DNA of 64,000 bases from CALVLD01 sp964467585 (lineage in GTDB: Bacteria; Bacillota; Clostridia; Christensenellales; CAG-138), in contig CAYXRF010000004.1 in assembly GCA_964467585.1 (NCBI GenBank), positions 60,060-124,059 of the forward strand. Direction: 5' to 3'. Position numbers and translations under genes: made by a program. The notes under the pieces are model-generated. The model worked only from the letters and a program-made list of their open reading frames with translations. It did no database searches and was not told where the DNA came from. Numbering within the stretch: position 1 is the first letter of the stretch; each line of letters opens with the position of its first letter. Shown here in pieces: positions 8,306-15,672 of the stretch.

Positions 8306-8935
8306 ATGAATCGCCTTAGGGAGTTACGCACATCTCGCAACATCACACAGGACGAGCTTGGCAATATGCTTGGCGTGCAGAAGGCTGCCATCTGCAAATA
8401 CGAAACGGGGCGTGTCGCGCTGCCAAACGCCATGCTTGTTCGTCTTGCGGAGTTTTTTTCTGTCAGCGCGGATTACATTCTCGGTCGAGACGAGGTCGTC
8501 CCGCTGCCCAAAAAGCTGCGTGAAAAAATCGCCGCTTCACATTCAAACGAGGTCAACACAATCCCCGTGCCGCTTGTTGGCATGGTGCATGCGGGCGAGC
8601 CAATGCTTGCGGATGAAAATATTGAAGAATATATTCCTGTCGCGGCAGGTGATATATACGATGGAGAGTATTTTTTTATGGAGGTCGTGGGTGATTGCAT
8701 GATAGGCGATCACATCGCGGAGGGTGCGCTTGTGCTTGTTCGCCGCGAGAGCGACCTTGCGGATAACCATATTTACGTTGTGCGCATTGGAGACGAGGTT
8801 CTTTTGCGTCGAGTTAAGCGCATAAAAAGCAGCATTGCACTGATACCCAGCAACAACGCATATGACCCGATGATTGTATCAAGCGGCGATGTTCAGGTTG
8901 TCGGCAGGGTGATAGAAGCGCGAATACGGTTTTGA
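8306..8935 (+). CDS. LexA/CI-like XRE-S24 regulator lacking the Ser-Lys dyad
   Basis: A 209-residue protein with an XRE helix-turn-helix (about 1-58; ITQDELGNMLGVQKAAICKYE) and a C-terminal S24 (LexA/CI) domain. The Ala-Gly cleavage-type site is present (HAG, 95-97). In VVGDCMIGD the catalytic Ser is Cys131 (codon TGC). In DEVLLRRVKR the catalytic Lys is Arg168 (codon CGT). Self-cleavage is therefore doubtful. GGGGGT precedes the ATG. It is divergent from the 42-aa membrane protein, and palindromic operators lie in both promoters, so it probably represses both. It is not LexA proper, because the DNA-binding domain is XRE, not winged helix. Confidence 0.88.
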   Translation: MNRLRELRTSRNITQDELGNMLGVQKAAICKYETGRVALPNAMLVRLAEFFSVSADYILGRDEVVPLPKKLREKIAASHSNEVNTIPVPLVGMVHAGEPMLADENIEEYIPVAAGDIYDGEYFFMEVVGDCMIGDHIAEGALVLVRRESDLADNHIYVVRIGDEVLLRRVKRIKSSIALIPSNNAYDPMIVSSGDVQVVGRVIEARIRF

Positions 8936-9058
8936 AATCCAGCCTCACGCCCCCCAAAGGGTGCGGCGCCTGTGCCCTTGCGGTTGATTGATTATCGCTT
9001 TTAGTGGCAAGTTTTGTTCCTTCTGTGCATAAAGATTATTGCATAGGGGGTGCTTTAT

Positions 9059-9730
9059 ATGGATACACAAAATCGTATTGCAATATCGGCGTTCACTTCT
9101 TCGGAATGTGTCAACCGCAAAATTCGTACGAGCGGCACAAAAAATGGTGCGCGCAAAGGACGAATGGGTGAAAGGGCGATATATCTGCTTTTGCGCTTGG
9201 GTATTTGCGCGGCGTGCTTTGCCGCTGTGCTTGCCCTCAAGCTTTCAAGCTCAAGCTCACTTGAGGCGCAGCAGGTTTTAAACGGAGTCAGCGTGGCGCT
9301 TAATGACGAGGGTGAAGCGGAGGATGAGCTTGGAAGGCTTCGCTTCGTGCAGCTTCCGTCAATTATTCAGGTGTTCGCACCATCAGATTCTCCAACGCTT
9401 CCTTTGGAAATAAAAAGCTTTGAGCTGATGAGCGACAGCAATCTGCTTGTGATTAACTCAACAGCCTCCGCGCAGGTGCTTTCGGCGGGCACGGGCAGGG
9501 TAAGCGGCATAGGAGAGGACGATAACCTTGGCGCATATGTCTCAATAATGCTTGAGGATGATACGGAGGTGTTCTATTATGGCGTCTCCGATATATGCGT
9601 TGAGGAGGGTCAGCCGGTGGCGGCAAGAACGGTGCTGGGTGCGGCGCAGGATGAATCAATAATCGTTCGCGTGTATAAGGCGGGCAGACCTATCGACCCG
9701 CTTGATTTCTTTGAAGTAAAGGCGGGCTGA
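9059..9730 (+). CDS. spoIVFA: SpoIVFA-like regulator with degenerate M23 domain
   Basis: A 223-residue protein with a basic N-terminus, one transmembrane segment (about 42-62) and a C-terminal beta-rich region. That region resembles a LytM/M23 fold (SAGTGRVSGIGEDDNLGAYVSIML, EEGQPVAARTVLG) but lacks the zinc-binding His residues. It overlaps the next gene, a SpoIVFB-type protease, by one base. In Bacillus, SpoIVFA holds SpoIVFB in the outer forespore membrane and restrains it until signalled. The identification rests on that pairing and architecture more than on sequence. The ATG at 9059 is preferred over a GTG at 9050 because GGGGGTG lies six bases upstream. Confidence 0.72.
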   Translation: MDTQNRIAISAFTSSECVNRKIRTSGTKNGARKGRMGERAIYLLLRLGICAACFAAVLALKLSSSSSLEAQQVLNGVSVALNDEGEAEDELGRLRFVQLPSIIQVFAPSDSPTLPLEIKSFELMSDSNLLVINSTASAQVLSAGTGRVSGIGEDDNLGAYVSIMLEDDTEVFYYGVSDICVEEGQPVAARTVLGAAQDESIIVRVYKAGRPIDPLDFFEVKAG

Positions 9731-10602
9731 TGCGGCTTTTTTCAATAAGAGGGACGGATGTTCGCTGCAATGTTCTGCTTCTGCTGCTTATTCCCGTTGC
9801 GGCGATATTCGGCTGGGGCGCAGTGCTGCTGACGGCATTCGTTTCGCTTTCCGTACATGAGGCGGCGCACGCTGTTGTGGCGGCAAGGCTTGGATACGAG
9901 GTGCAGACGATTGAAATTCAGCCCTTCGGATTTGTTGCGCGGCTCAGCGGCGCGGCAATGCTTTTTGCCGATCAGGCGGCGATATACGCCGCGGGGCCTG
10001 CGGCGAGCCTGCTTATGGCGGCAAGCGGAGCGTTGACGGCAAGGCTGCTGCCAAATTCCGATTGGCTTGAAGGTTTTATCGGATACAACCTCATTGTGGC
10101 GGGAACAAACCTCATCCCCGCACTGCCGCTTGACGGAGGAAGACTGATGCAGGCAGCGCTCAGCGGCAGAGCAAGCGGGCTTCTTATAGCAATGGGTGCG
10201 CTTGTAGGCGCGGCGTTTGTGACAATATCTGTATTATTGTACACAAATGGTATTTTGAATCCAACCTTTGCGGTGATGGGATTGTTTTTGATAATCGCTT
10301 CGATAGGTGAACGGAAAAAAATCCGTGCCGCATCCGCCTCAATGCCGATTCTTGTCAGACAACGCATTGCAAAGCATGGTGCGATTGAGGTTTCGCATAT
10401 TGCGATGAGCCACGGCACAAGACTGTCCGCCACGATAAGGCAGCTGCCATACGGCAGATACAGCGTTGTCACCGTGCTTGACGATGGAATGAGAAGCATC
10501 GGGACTCTTGACGAAACGCAGATAAAGCAGCTTGCGTCCGTGTGCGGAACGGGCGCAAAGCTTTCAGACGCACTTCGATTGTCTAAAAGGGATATACTTT
10601 AG
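9730..10602 (+). CDS. spoIVFB: SpoIVFB-like intramembrane metalloprotease (M50)
   Basis: A 290-residue M50 site-2 protease with several hydrophobic segments. The zinc motif HEAAH (His43, Glu44, His47) and the third ligand motif LPLDGGR (Asp135) are intact. Residues after about 200 form a soluble CBS-like tail, as in SpoIVFB. In the mother cell this enzyme removes the pro-sequence of sigma-K. The length matches the Bacillus enzyme (288). It overlaps the SpoIVFA-like gene by one base (TGATG). Confidence 0.87.
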   Translation: MRLFSIRGTDVRCNVLLLLLIPVAAIFGWGAVLLTAFVSLSVHEAAHAVVAARLGYEVQTIEIQPFGFVARLSGAAMLFADQAAIYAAGPAASLLMAASGALTARLLPNSDWLEGFIGYNLIVAGTNLIPALPLDGGRLMQAALSGRASGLLIAMGALVGAAFVTISVLLYTNGILNPTFAVMGLFLIIASIGERKKIRAASASMPILVRQRIAKHGAIEVSHIAMSHGTRLSATIRQLPYGRYSVVTVLDDGMRSIGTLDETQIKQLASVCGTGAKLSDALRLSKRDIL

Positions 10603-10652
10603 CGTCATTTTGTGCTATACTGAAGCTAAATGGTATTTGCCAAGGATGGGTC

Positions 10653-11810
10653 ATGATTTACAGGGACGAAAAGTTTCAGCTTTTGAATACAAGCGGTTCC
10701 GCAAGGCGGGGCAGGCTGAAAACCGTGCATGGTGAGATAGAGACGCCTGTGTTTATGAACGTCGCAACCGCTGCGGCGGTGCGCGGCGGGGTCTCCACAG
10801 ACGATTTGAGGCAGGTCGGATGCAGCGTTGCGCTGTCCAACACATATCATCTGCTTGCGCGTCCCGGAGACGAGCTGATTTTTCGGATGGGCGGATTGCC
10901 GCACTTTATGAACTGGGACAAGCCAATACTTACCGACAGCGGTGGGTTTCAGGTGTTTTCGCTGCAAAAGCGCAGAACCATTCGGGAGGAGGGCGTGAGC
11001 TTCACCTCATACACGGACGGACACGCAATTTTTATGGGGCCGGAGGAGTCAATGCGCGTGCAGTCGCATCTGGGCTCAACCATTGCAATGGCATTTGACG
11101 AATGCATCGCAAACCCATCGGAGCATTCATATGCCGCCCGTTCGGTTGAGCGTACAACACGTTGGCTTGACAGATGTATCAGCGAGCTTTCAAGGCTTAA
11201 CTCTTTGGACGAAACGCTGAACAAAAAGCAAATGCTTTTCGGCATAAATCAAGGCTGCGTGTTTGAGGACCTGCGTGTTTTGCATATGAAGACCATAGCG
11301 GAGCGCGGACTTGACGGCTATGCCATAGGCGGGCTTTCGGTGGGCGAAACTGCGGAGGATATGTATCGGGTTATCGAGGCGGTTGAACCATACATGCCGA
11401 CTCAAAAGCCCCGATATCTTATGGGCGTCGGCACGCCGCAGAATATTATCGAAGCCGTATACAGGGGCATTGATTTTTTCGACTGTGTTTTTCCTCTTAA
11501 AGGGGCGCAGCACGGCAACGTATACACATGGAACGGAAGGCTGCGTTTGCTTGCAAAAATATATTCTGAGGACGACCGTCCGATAGCCGAGGGCTGCCTT
11601 TGTCCCGCCTGCCGCAGTTACAGCCGTGCATATATCCGACACCTGCTCAAAGCGGATGAACGTCTGGGCATGCGCCTTTGTGTGCTGCACAACCTGTTTT
11701 TCTATAATGAGCTTATGGAGCGAATACGCCAAGCGATAGATAACAACAGGTTCGAATGGTTCAGAACGGAGTATGCAAAAAGACTTATGACGCCCTGCGA
11801 CGGGGATTGA
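10653..11810 (+). CDS. tgt: tRNA-guanine transglycosylase paralogue 1, divergent
   Basis: A 385-residue TGT family enzyme that exchanges the wobble guanine of GUN-anticodon tRNAs for a deazaguanine base. Asp95 (TDSGG), Asp149 (FDEC), GGLSVGE, nucleophile Asp277 (FFDCV) and the zinc ligands Cys315, Cys317, Cys320 and His346 are all present. It departs from the usual consensus after the nucleophile, where VMPTR is VFPLKGAQHGN, and at FGIVQGG, which is FGINQGC. It stands alone after spoIVFB, away from queA. A second, more typical TGT lies at 37123-38247. Altered base specificity is possible. Confidence 0.88.
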   Translation: MIYRDEKFQLLNTSGSARRGRLKTVHGEIETPVFMNVATAAAVRGGVSTDDLRQVGCSVALSNTYHLLARPGDELIFRMGGLPHFMNWDKPILTDSGGFQVFSLQKRRTIREEGVSFTSYTDGHAIFMGPEESMRVQSHLGSTIAMAFDECIANPSEHSYAARSVERTTRWLDRCISELSRLNSLDETLNKKQMLFGINQGCVFEDLRVLHMKTIAERGLDGYAIGGLSVGETAEDMYRVIEAVEPYMPTQKPRYLMGVGTPQNIIEAVYRGIDFFDCVFPLKGAQHGNVYTWNGRLRLLAKIYSEDDRPIAEGCLCPACRSYSRAYIRHLLKADERLGMRLCVLHNLFFYNELMERIRQAIDNNRFEWFRTEYAKRLMTPCDGD

Positions 11811-11860
11811 CGCAAAAACGTTTTTTGTAGAATACTAATGATATTTAGGAGGACGCACGA

Positions 11861-12424
11861 ATGACTCAGTTTACCCAAAAAGCGATAATGGAATCATTTA
11901 CAAAGCTGTTGAATGAGCGTCCGCTTGACAAAATCACGGTTAAGGATATTGTCGAGGACTGTGACGTAAACCGCAAAACCTTCTATTATCATTATCGTGA
12001 TATTTACGCGCTGCTTGACGCGGTGCTTGACGCCGAGCTTGAAAGGATAAGGCAAAACACCAACGAAACGGCAACATGGCAGCAGCGTTATCTTGAGCTT
12101 GCGGGATACGCGTTCAAAAACAAAAAAGCTGTGTATCACATTTTCAATTCTTCACGTCGCGACCAGCTTACGGAATATCTGTACAGTGCGGCGGCAAAGG
12201 CGTTCGAAGCCTATATTCTTAAGGAGGACGAGGCGTTGCGCTGCGACGAGCGCGACGTCAAGCTTCTTGCGGAGCTGTACACCTCCGCTGCGGTGGGCAT
12301 GACGACAGAATGGATCCGCAGAGGCATGAAGGAGGACCCAACGGAATATGTCGGGCGCATAGGCAGGCTGCTTAACGGCACGCTGAAGCTTGCGCTTGCC
12401 AATATGAGAGCGGAGCGCCAATAA
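11861..12424 (+). CDS. TetR family transcriptional regulator
   Basis: A 187-residue regulator. The N-terminal helix-turn-helix has the TetR signature KITVKDIVEDCDVNRKTFYYHYRDIYALLDAV (about 25-55). The helical C-terminal part has ELYTSAAVGMTTEWIRRGMK, typical of TetR proteins that resemble the dihydroxyacetone-operon regulator group. AGGAGG precedes the ATG. It stands alone between tgt and hsp20, with a terminator directly after, so its target is not obvious from context. Confidence 0.88.
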   Translation: MTQFTQKAIMESFTKLLNERPLDKITVKDIVEDCDVNRKTFYYHYRDIYALLDAVLDAELERIRQNTNETATWQQRYLELAGYAFKNKKAVYHIFNSSRRDQLTEYLYSAAAKAFEAYILKEDEALRCDERDVKLLAELYTSAAVGMTTEWIRRGMKEDPTEYVGRIGRLLNGTLKLALANMRAERQ

Positions 12425-12462
12425 TCCGCACAAACGATATACAATTCAACAAAAATACAAAC

Positions 12463-12487
12463 GTGGGCAAATTTCGCCCACTTTTTT
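12463..12487 (+). terminator. terminator of the tetR gene
   Basis: Stem GTGGGC (12463-12468) / GCCCAC (12476-12481) with a seven-base loop, followed by six T. Confidence 0.85.
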
Positions 12488-12527
12488 GCGCATGGGCAAA
12501 AATACCACACAGACTCAGCACTATCCA

Positions 12528-12577
12528 TGTACAGAACAGAAAAAGAGAAGTATCATACACTTGTTCCTTGAGGGAAC
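12528..12577 (+). promoter_or_regulatory. candidate hsp20 promoter with operator-like palindrome
   Basis: TGTACA (12528-12533) and TATCAT (12551-12556) are 17 bp apart. GTTCC-TTGAG-GGAAC (12563-12577) lies just downstream, near the expected transcription start. The palindrome has the same TCC-N5-GGA core and arm length as the three XRE-S24 operators at 8.1-8.3 kb. No CIRCE element is present here. Confidence 0.4.
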
Positions 12578-12642
12578 GGGAAACCACCCGATGACGGGAA
12601 CGAGAAAGAACATCAATAATATGACCAAAGGAGGTTTTTGAT

Positions 12643-13077
12643 ATGTTCTCACTTACACCTTATGAACGCAGGCACGCGGTTGGCGCGTATGATCCCTTCC
12701 ATGCAATGGAGGAGTTTGAAAAGAACTTGTGGGGCAATATGAATCTCCCTGAGTTCAAAACCGATATAGTCGATAACGGCGCATCCTATGAGCTTCAGGC
12801 GGAGCTGCCCGGCTTTGACAAAAACGATATAGGCGTTGATATCGACGGCGACACCCTCACGATTTCCGCCGAGCATACGACCGAAAATGACGAGAAGGAC
12901 AAGAAGGGTCGCGTGATTCACAGCGAGAGGACGTTTGGAACGTACTCAAGAAGCTTCAACATCGCATCCATAAAGGGCGATGCAATTACCGCCGCGTATG
13001 ACAACGGCGTGCTCAAGCTGACGCTCCCCAAGAAGGAGCCGGAGACGCCCGCTTCGCGCAGACTGACCATCGAATAA
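12643..13077 (+). CDS. hsp20: Hsp20 family small heat-shock protein
   Basis: A 144-residue alpha-crystallin-type holdase that binds unfolding proteins without ATP. The N-terminus contains YDPFHAMEEFEKNLWG. The crystallin domain (about 38-135) has KTDIVDNGASYELQAELPGFDKNDI, ERTFGTYSRSFNI and AAYDNGVLKLTLPK. The C-terminal IxI-like tail is RRLTIE. AAAGGAGG lies upstream of the ATG. It is a single-gene unit with a strong terminator after it. Confidence 0.93.
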   Translation: MFSLTPYERRHAVGAYDPFHAMEEFEKNLWGNMNLPEFKTDIVDNGASYELQAELPGFDKNDIGVDIDGDTLTISAEHTTENDEKDKKGRVIHSERTFGTYSRSFNIASIKGDAITAAYDNGVLKLTLPKKEPETPASRRLTIE

Positions 13078-13175
13078 CGCATGATCGGACGCATATCCAA
13101 CGCCGCGCACGGTATCTCCCCGAGCCGTGCGTGACTCTTGCGTCATCGAAGGCAATGCTTTCTGATGAGCCTTAG

Positions 13176-13228
13176 GCAGAAAATGACTCCTCACCCGCTT
13201 TTGCGGTGTGCGGGAGTCATTTTTCTGC
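13176..13228 (+). terminator. strong hairpin terminator after hsp20
   Basis: A 15-base arm (13176-13190) pairs with 13213-13228 with one bulged T. The stem contains AATGACTCC / GGAGTCATT. An inner CCGC/GCGG stem closes the loop. The A/T-rich base of the stem allows termination in either direction. Confidence 0.8.
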
Positions 13229-13583
13229 ACTTTTGCAGATCTCCATCCGATTTTCAAATTTTCAATTTGACGTGCGATAAACGGCTGTACGGCGGCATAT
13301 CAAAAAAACAAAGAATAATATACCAAATCAAATTGAAGCATTTTTATTTCTGTCATATTGAGCATATTAAACAACGCGTTGCTTTTTTTGCTGTGCCTCG
13401 TCACAAAAAAGCATTTAAATATGCCTAAAAAATACCTGTTATACAATCTGTGACGCTTGCACAAAGTAATAGCAACACGGCGCGAGTGCTTTTAAAACAA
13501 AATGCATATGCCGTGATAAGCCGAACCGCTTCGTTGAAAAGCAGCGGAGCGGTCGGCTTCAAAAGTAAGGAGGTGAACAAGTA
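13229..13583. other. AT-rich intergenic region before the SASP genes
   Basis: About 355 bases with no convincing gene. It must hold the promoter of the first SASP, expected to be sigma-G dependent, but no match was good enough to call. The only clear structure is the leader hairpin at 13518-13559. Confidence 0.6.
13518..13559 (+). other. leader hairpin just upstream of the first SASP
   Basis: AAGCCGAACCGCT (13518-13530) pairs with AGCGGTCGGCTT (13548-13559) with a single bulged A. The hairpin ends eight bases before the AAGGAGGTG ribosome site. It has no T tract, so it is more likely an mRNA-stabilising or translation-linked element than a terminator. Confidence 0.55.
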
Positions 13584-13763
13584 ATGTCAAGGAAGAGCAA
13601 AGCATCCATGGAGCAGTTTAAGACCGAGGTCGCAAATTCGCTTAACGTGAATCTCAAGCAGGGCTATAATGGCGACCTTACCGCTCGCGAGGCGGGTTCA
13701 ATAGGCGGCGAAATGGTCAAGCGTATGATCGCATACGCCGAGAACAATATGCCCAAGAAGTAA
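13584..13763 (+). CDS. alpha/beta-type small acid-soluble spore protein
   Basis: A 59-residue alpha/beta SASP that coats DNA in the dormant spore and protects it against UV and heat. FKTEVANSLNV carries the site cut by the germination protease between Glu and Val. GYNGDLTAREAGSIGGEMVKRM is the family signature. AAGGAGGTG lies 13 bases before the ATG. It is followed 41 bases later by a near-identical second copy. Expression in the forespore under sigma-G is expected from the family. Confidence 0.95.
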   Translation: MSRKSKASMEQFKTEVANSLNVNLKQGYNGDLTAREAGSIGGEMVKRMIAYAENNMPKK

Positions 13764-13804
13764 TTTCGGCATATAACAATAATAATGAAAGGAGAAAATG
13801 AACA

Positions 13805-14005
13805 ATGAGCAGCAATAATCGTGAAATGAAGAGCCGTCTTGAAAGTCTCAAGACCGAGGTGGCGTCCTCAATGAACGTTTCATTGAAGCAGGGCTATAAT
13901 GGCGATATCACCTCTCGTGAGGCGGGTTCCATTGGCGGCGAAATGGTTAAGCGCATGATCGCTTACGCATCGAGCAATATGCCCTCCGGCAATATGATGA
14001 AGTAA
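13805..14005 (+). CDS. alpha/beta-type small acid-soluble spore protein, second copy
   Basis: A 66-residue alpha/beta SASP. It shares LKTEVASSMNV, with the protease site, and GYNGDITSREAGSIGGEMVKRMI with the upstream copy. It differs in a longer N-terminus (MSSNNREMKSRLES) and a C-terminal tail SSNMPSGNMMK. GAAAGGAG lies before the ATG. The close similarity and spacing point to a tandem duplication. A hairpin terminator follows. Confidence 0.95.
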   Translation: MSSNNREMKSRLESLKTEVASSMNVSLKQGYNGDITSREAGSIGGEMVKRMIAYASSNMPSGNMMK

Positions 14006-14046
14006 CATCTCGTAACTGCTTTCCTATAAAATGAAATGAATAGACG

Positions 14047-14081
14047 TCCGCCGCTGCGGGTTGACCGCTTATAGCGGCGGA
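14047..14081 (+). terminator. terminator after the SASP pair
   Basis: TCCGCCGCT (14047-14055) pairs with AGCGGCGGA (14073-14081). A short CTTTCGTTTG follows, so the T tract is weak. Confidence 0.65.
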
Positions 14082-14181
14082 TGCCTTTCGTTTGTGATGT
14101 GTGCAAGGTCAACAACAATCGCCCGAAAGCGTTTGCGCGGCGTGCGGTAAGCCCACGCCCAATGCTTTTCGCGGCATATAT

Positions 14182-14433
14182 TTAATCACCGTCAGTCCGC
14201 CCATTGCAGTGCTCAATAATCGCAGCGTTCATAAATTCAGCCGTGCCTTCGCCGTTTTTGTCAATATAGCTCCTAAAACGTTCATCGCCAACATACATTT
14301 CGGCAAGGCAAAGCAGCATTTCATCCGTACAGGCGTAAAAATTTTCGCTGATATATAATTGATATCCAACCCAATCTCCATTCACCATAACGCAGGAGGA
14401 GAACACTTTATCGCATGAACGCTTTGGAATCAC
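14182..14433 (-). pseudogene. fragment of a TipAS antibiotic-recognition domain
   Basis: The translation contains YISENFYACTDEMLLCLAEMYVGDERFRSYIDKNG followed by EGTAEFMNAAI. This is the C-terminal half of the TipAS domain found behind the MerR helix-turn-helix in TipA-type regulators. No DNA-binding part, no ribosome site and no upstream frame are present; a TAA stop precedes the fragment. The first usable start would be a GTG at 14433. It is best read as the remnant of a decayed MerR/TipA regulator. A short functional drug-binding protein is less likely. Confidence 0.55.
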
Positions 14434-14608
14434 GATTCGCTTATTTTATCATACTTTAGTTGGTTTGTCGATAAATTCTGAAAATAATTATAGCACAACA
14501 TGAAATATGTATTACAAATTTACTTACGTAATTTAACGCACAGCCCTATGAAACTCTGCTGCACAGTGATGAATGTCCATTAATCCGCTGGGGAGACGCA
14601 TAGGTGAC
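14434..14608. other. intergenic DNA without recognised features
   Basis: AT-rich sequence between the TipAS fragment and the cwlD terminator. No reading frame, hairpin or promoter pair was convincing, and no remnant of the missing MerR domain was recognised. Confidence 0.5.
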
Positions 14609-14636
14609 AAAAAGCCTTCGGACGGCGGCCGAAGGC
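14609..14636 (-). terminator. terminator of the cwlD transcript
   Basis: GCCTTCGG (14614-14621) pairs with CCGAAGGC (14629-14636). On the minus strand the stem is followed by TTTTTG. Confidence 0.8.
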
Positions 14637-14769
14637 GAGGTCATGCAAAGAAGTATCATCGGTTTTAAGCATTTGCGGCTTAAATCGTCGCTTTTTTACG
14701 CGACAGGCGCAGGCGCCGCATTATCAAAAAAGATGTATGTGGATAAGCGGCAGCATTTCCGCCTCCGCA

Positions 14770-15537
14770 TCATTCGCTGTCGCCGTTGTCAACATGGGCA
14801 AGATACTCAAGCAGCCCATCGGCAATGCCGATCGCAAGCTTTTTTTGATGCTCGGCGTCCATCAGCAGCAATTCGTCCGTTGCGTTTGAAAGAAACCCGC
14901 ATTCAACCAGAATTGAGGGTACATATGGCACGCGCAGCACAAACAAATCCTCAGGGTTTGCAAAGCGCTGAGGACGGCAAAGCTCCTCACAAAGCGAATA
15001 CATAACCGTCTCCGCCAAAAGCTTGCCCTGCTCGGAGCCTGTCATGTAAAACACCATAGGACCCGAAACGGTGCTGTCGGTAAATTTGTTCATGTGGATG
15101 CTGATAACAATGTCCACGTTGTCAAGCTGCATTATGCGCTTGCGCGTAAGCATATCCTCATCCTTCGTGTCGGCAAGTGCGTTTTCATCGCTTCTTGTCA
15201 TTATCACATACATGCCGCGTGCGGTCAATTCGTCCGCAAGCAGCCTTGCAACGCAAAGATTAAGGTCAGCCTCTACAACTCCCGTTTGCGAACCCACCGC
15301 GCCGCCGTCAAAGCCGCCGTGACCCGCGTCGATAACCACAGTCAGCGCGGACTGAGGAATTTCGCTCAGAACAACCTCACCCTCACCTTTTATCTGCTTG
15401 TCGGAGCTTGAGCCGCTTACAAGCCCAAGCCACAAAAGACACGCCGCAGCTACGCCGCAAAGAGAGGTTAAAACTACGTCTGCAAACACGCGAAAGGGCG
15501 CGCTGCCCGCTTCGCTGCTTCTGCTCATTGTGCGCAT
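14770..15537 (-). CDS. cwlD: N-acetylmuramoyl-L-alanine amidase CwlD
   Basis: A 255-residue amidase_3 protein with an N-terminal transmembrane anchor (about 19-40; VVLTSLCGVAAACLLWLGLV). The zinc ligands and catalytic acids are visible: DAGHGG, GVVEADLNL, ISIHMN and VECGFLSN. CwlD cuts the peptide side chain during synthesis of muramic delta-lactam in spore cortex, which later lets germination enzymes act. The length is close to Bacillus CwlD (237). The ATG at 15537 has GGGGGT six bases upstream; the longer frame lacks a better site. Confidence 0.87.
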   Translation of the reverse strand: MRTMSRSSEAGSAPFRVFADVVLTSLCGVAAACLLWLGLVSGSSSDKQIKGEGEVVLSEIPQSALTVVIDAGHGGFDGGAVGSQTGVVEADLNLCVARLLADELTARGMYVIMTRSDENALADTKDEDMLTRKRIMQLDNVDIVISIHMNKFTDSTVSGPMVFYMTGSEQGKLLAETVMYSLCEELCRPQRFANPEDLFVLRVPYVPSILVECGFLSNATDELLLMDAEHQKKLAIGIADGLLEYLAHVDNGDSE

Positions 15538-15672
15538 GACATACCCCCAATATAAGGATGTTAGATTGTATGCGCGTTCACTCAGTTTATGAGAAAAACA
15601 AGAATCGACGCACCATACGGCACGCCGATTAAGAAGACACAGATACACTGATTTAGGCTTGCAAAAAAACGT

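Noticed and set aside
8306..8935. Calling the regulator LexA
   Set aside because: Its DNA-binding domain is XRE type, the operators do not resemble the Firmicute SOS box, and the Ser-Lys dyad is missing.
13138..13428. 96-codon frame after hsp20
   Set aside because: It overlaps the hsp20 terminator hairpin, lacks a ribosome site and has no recognisable features.
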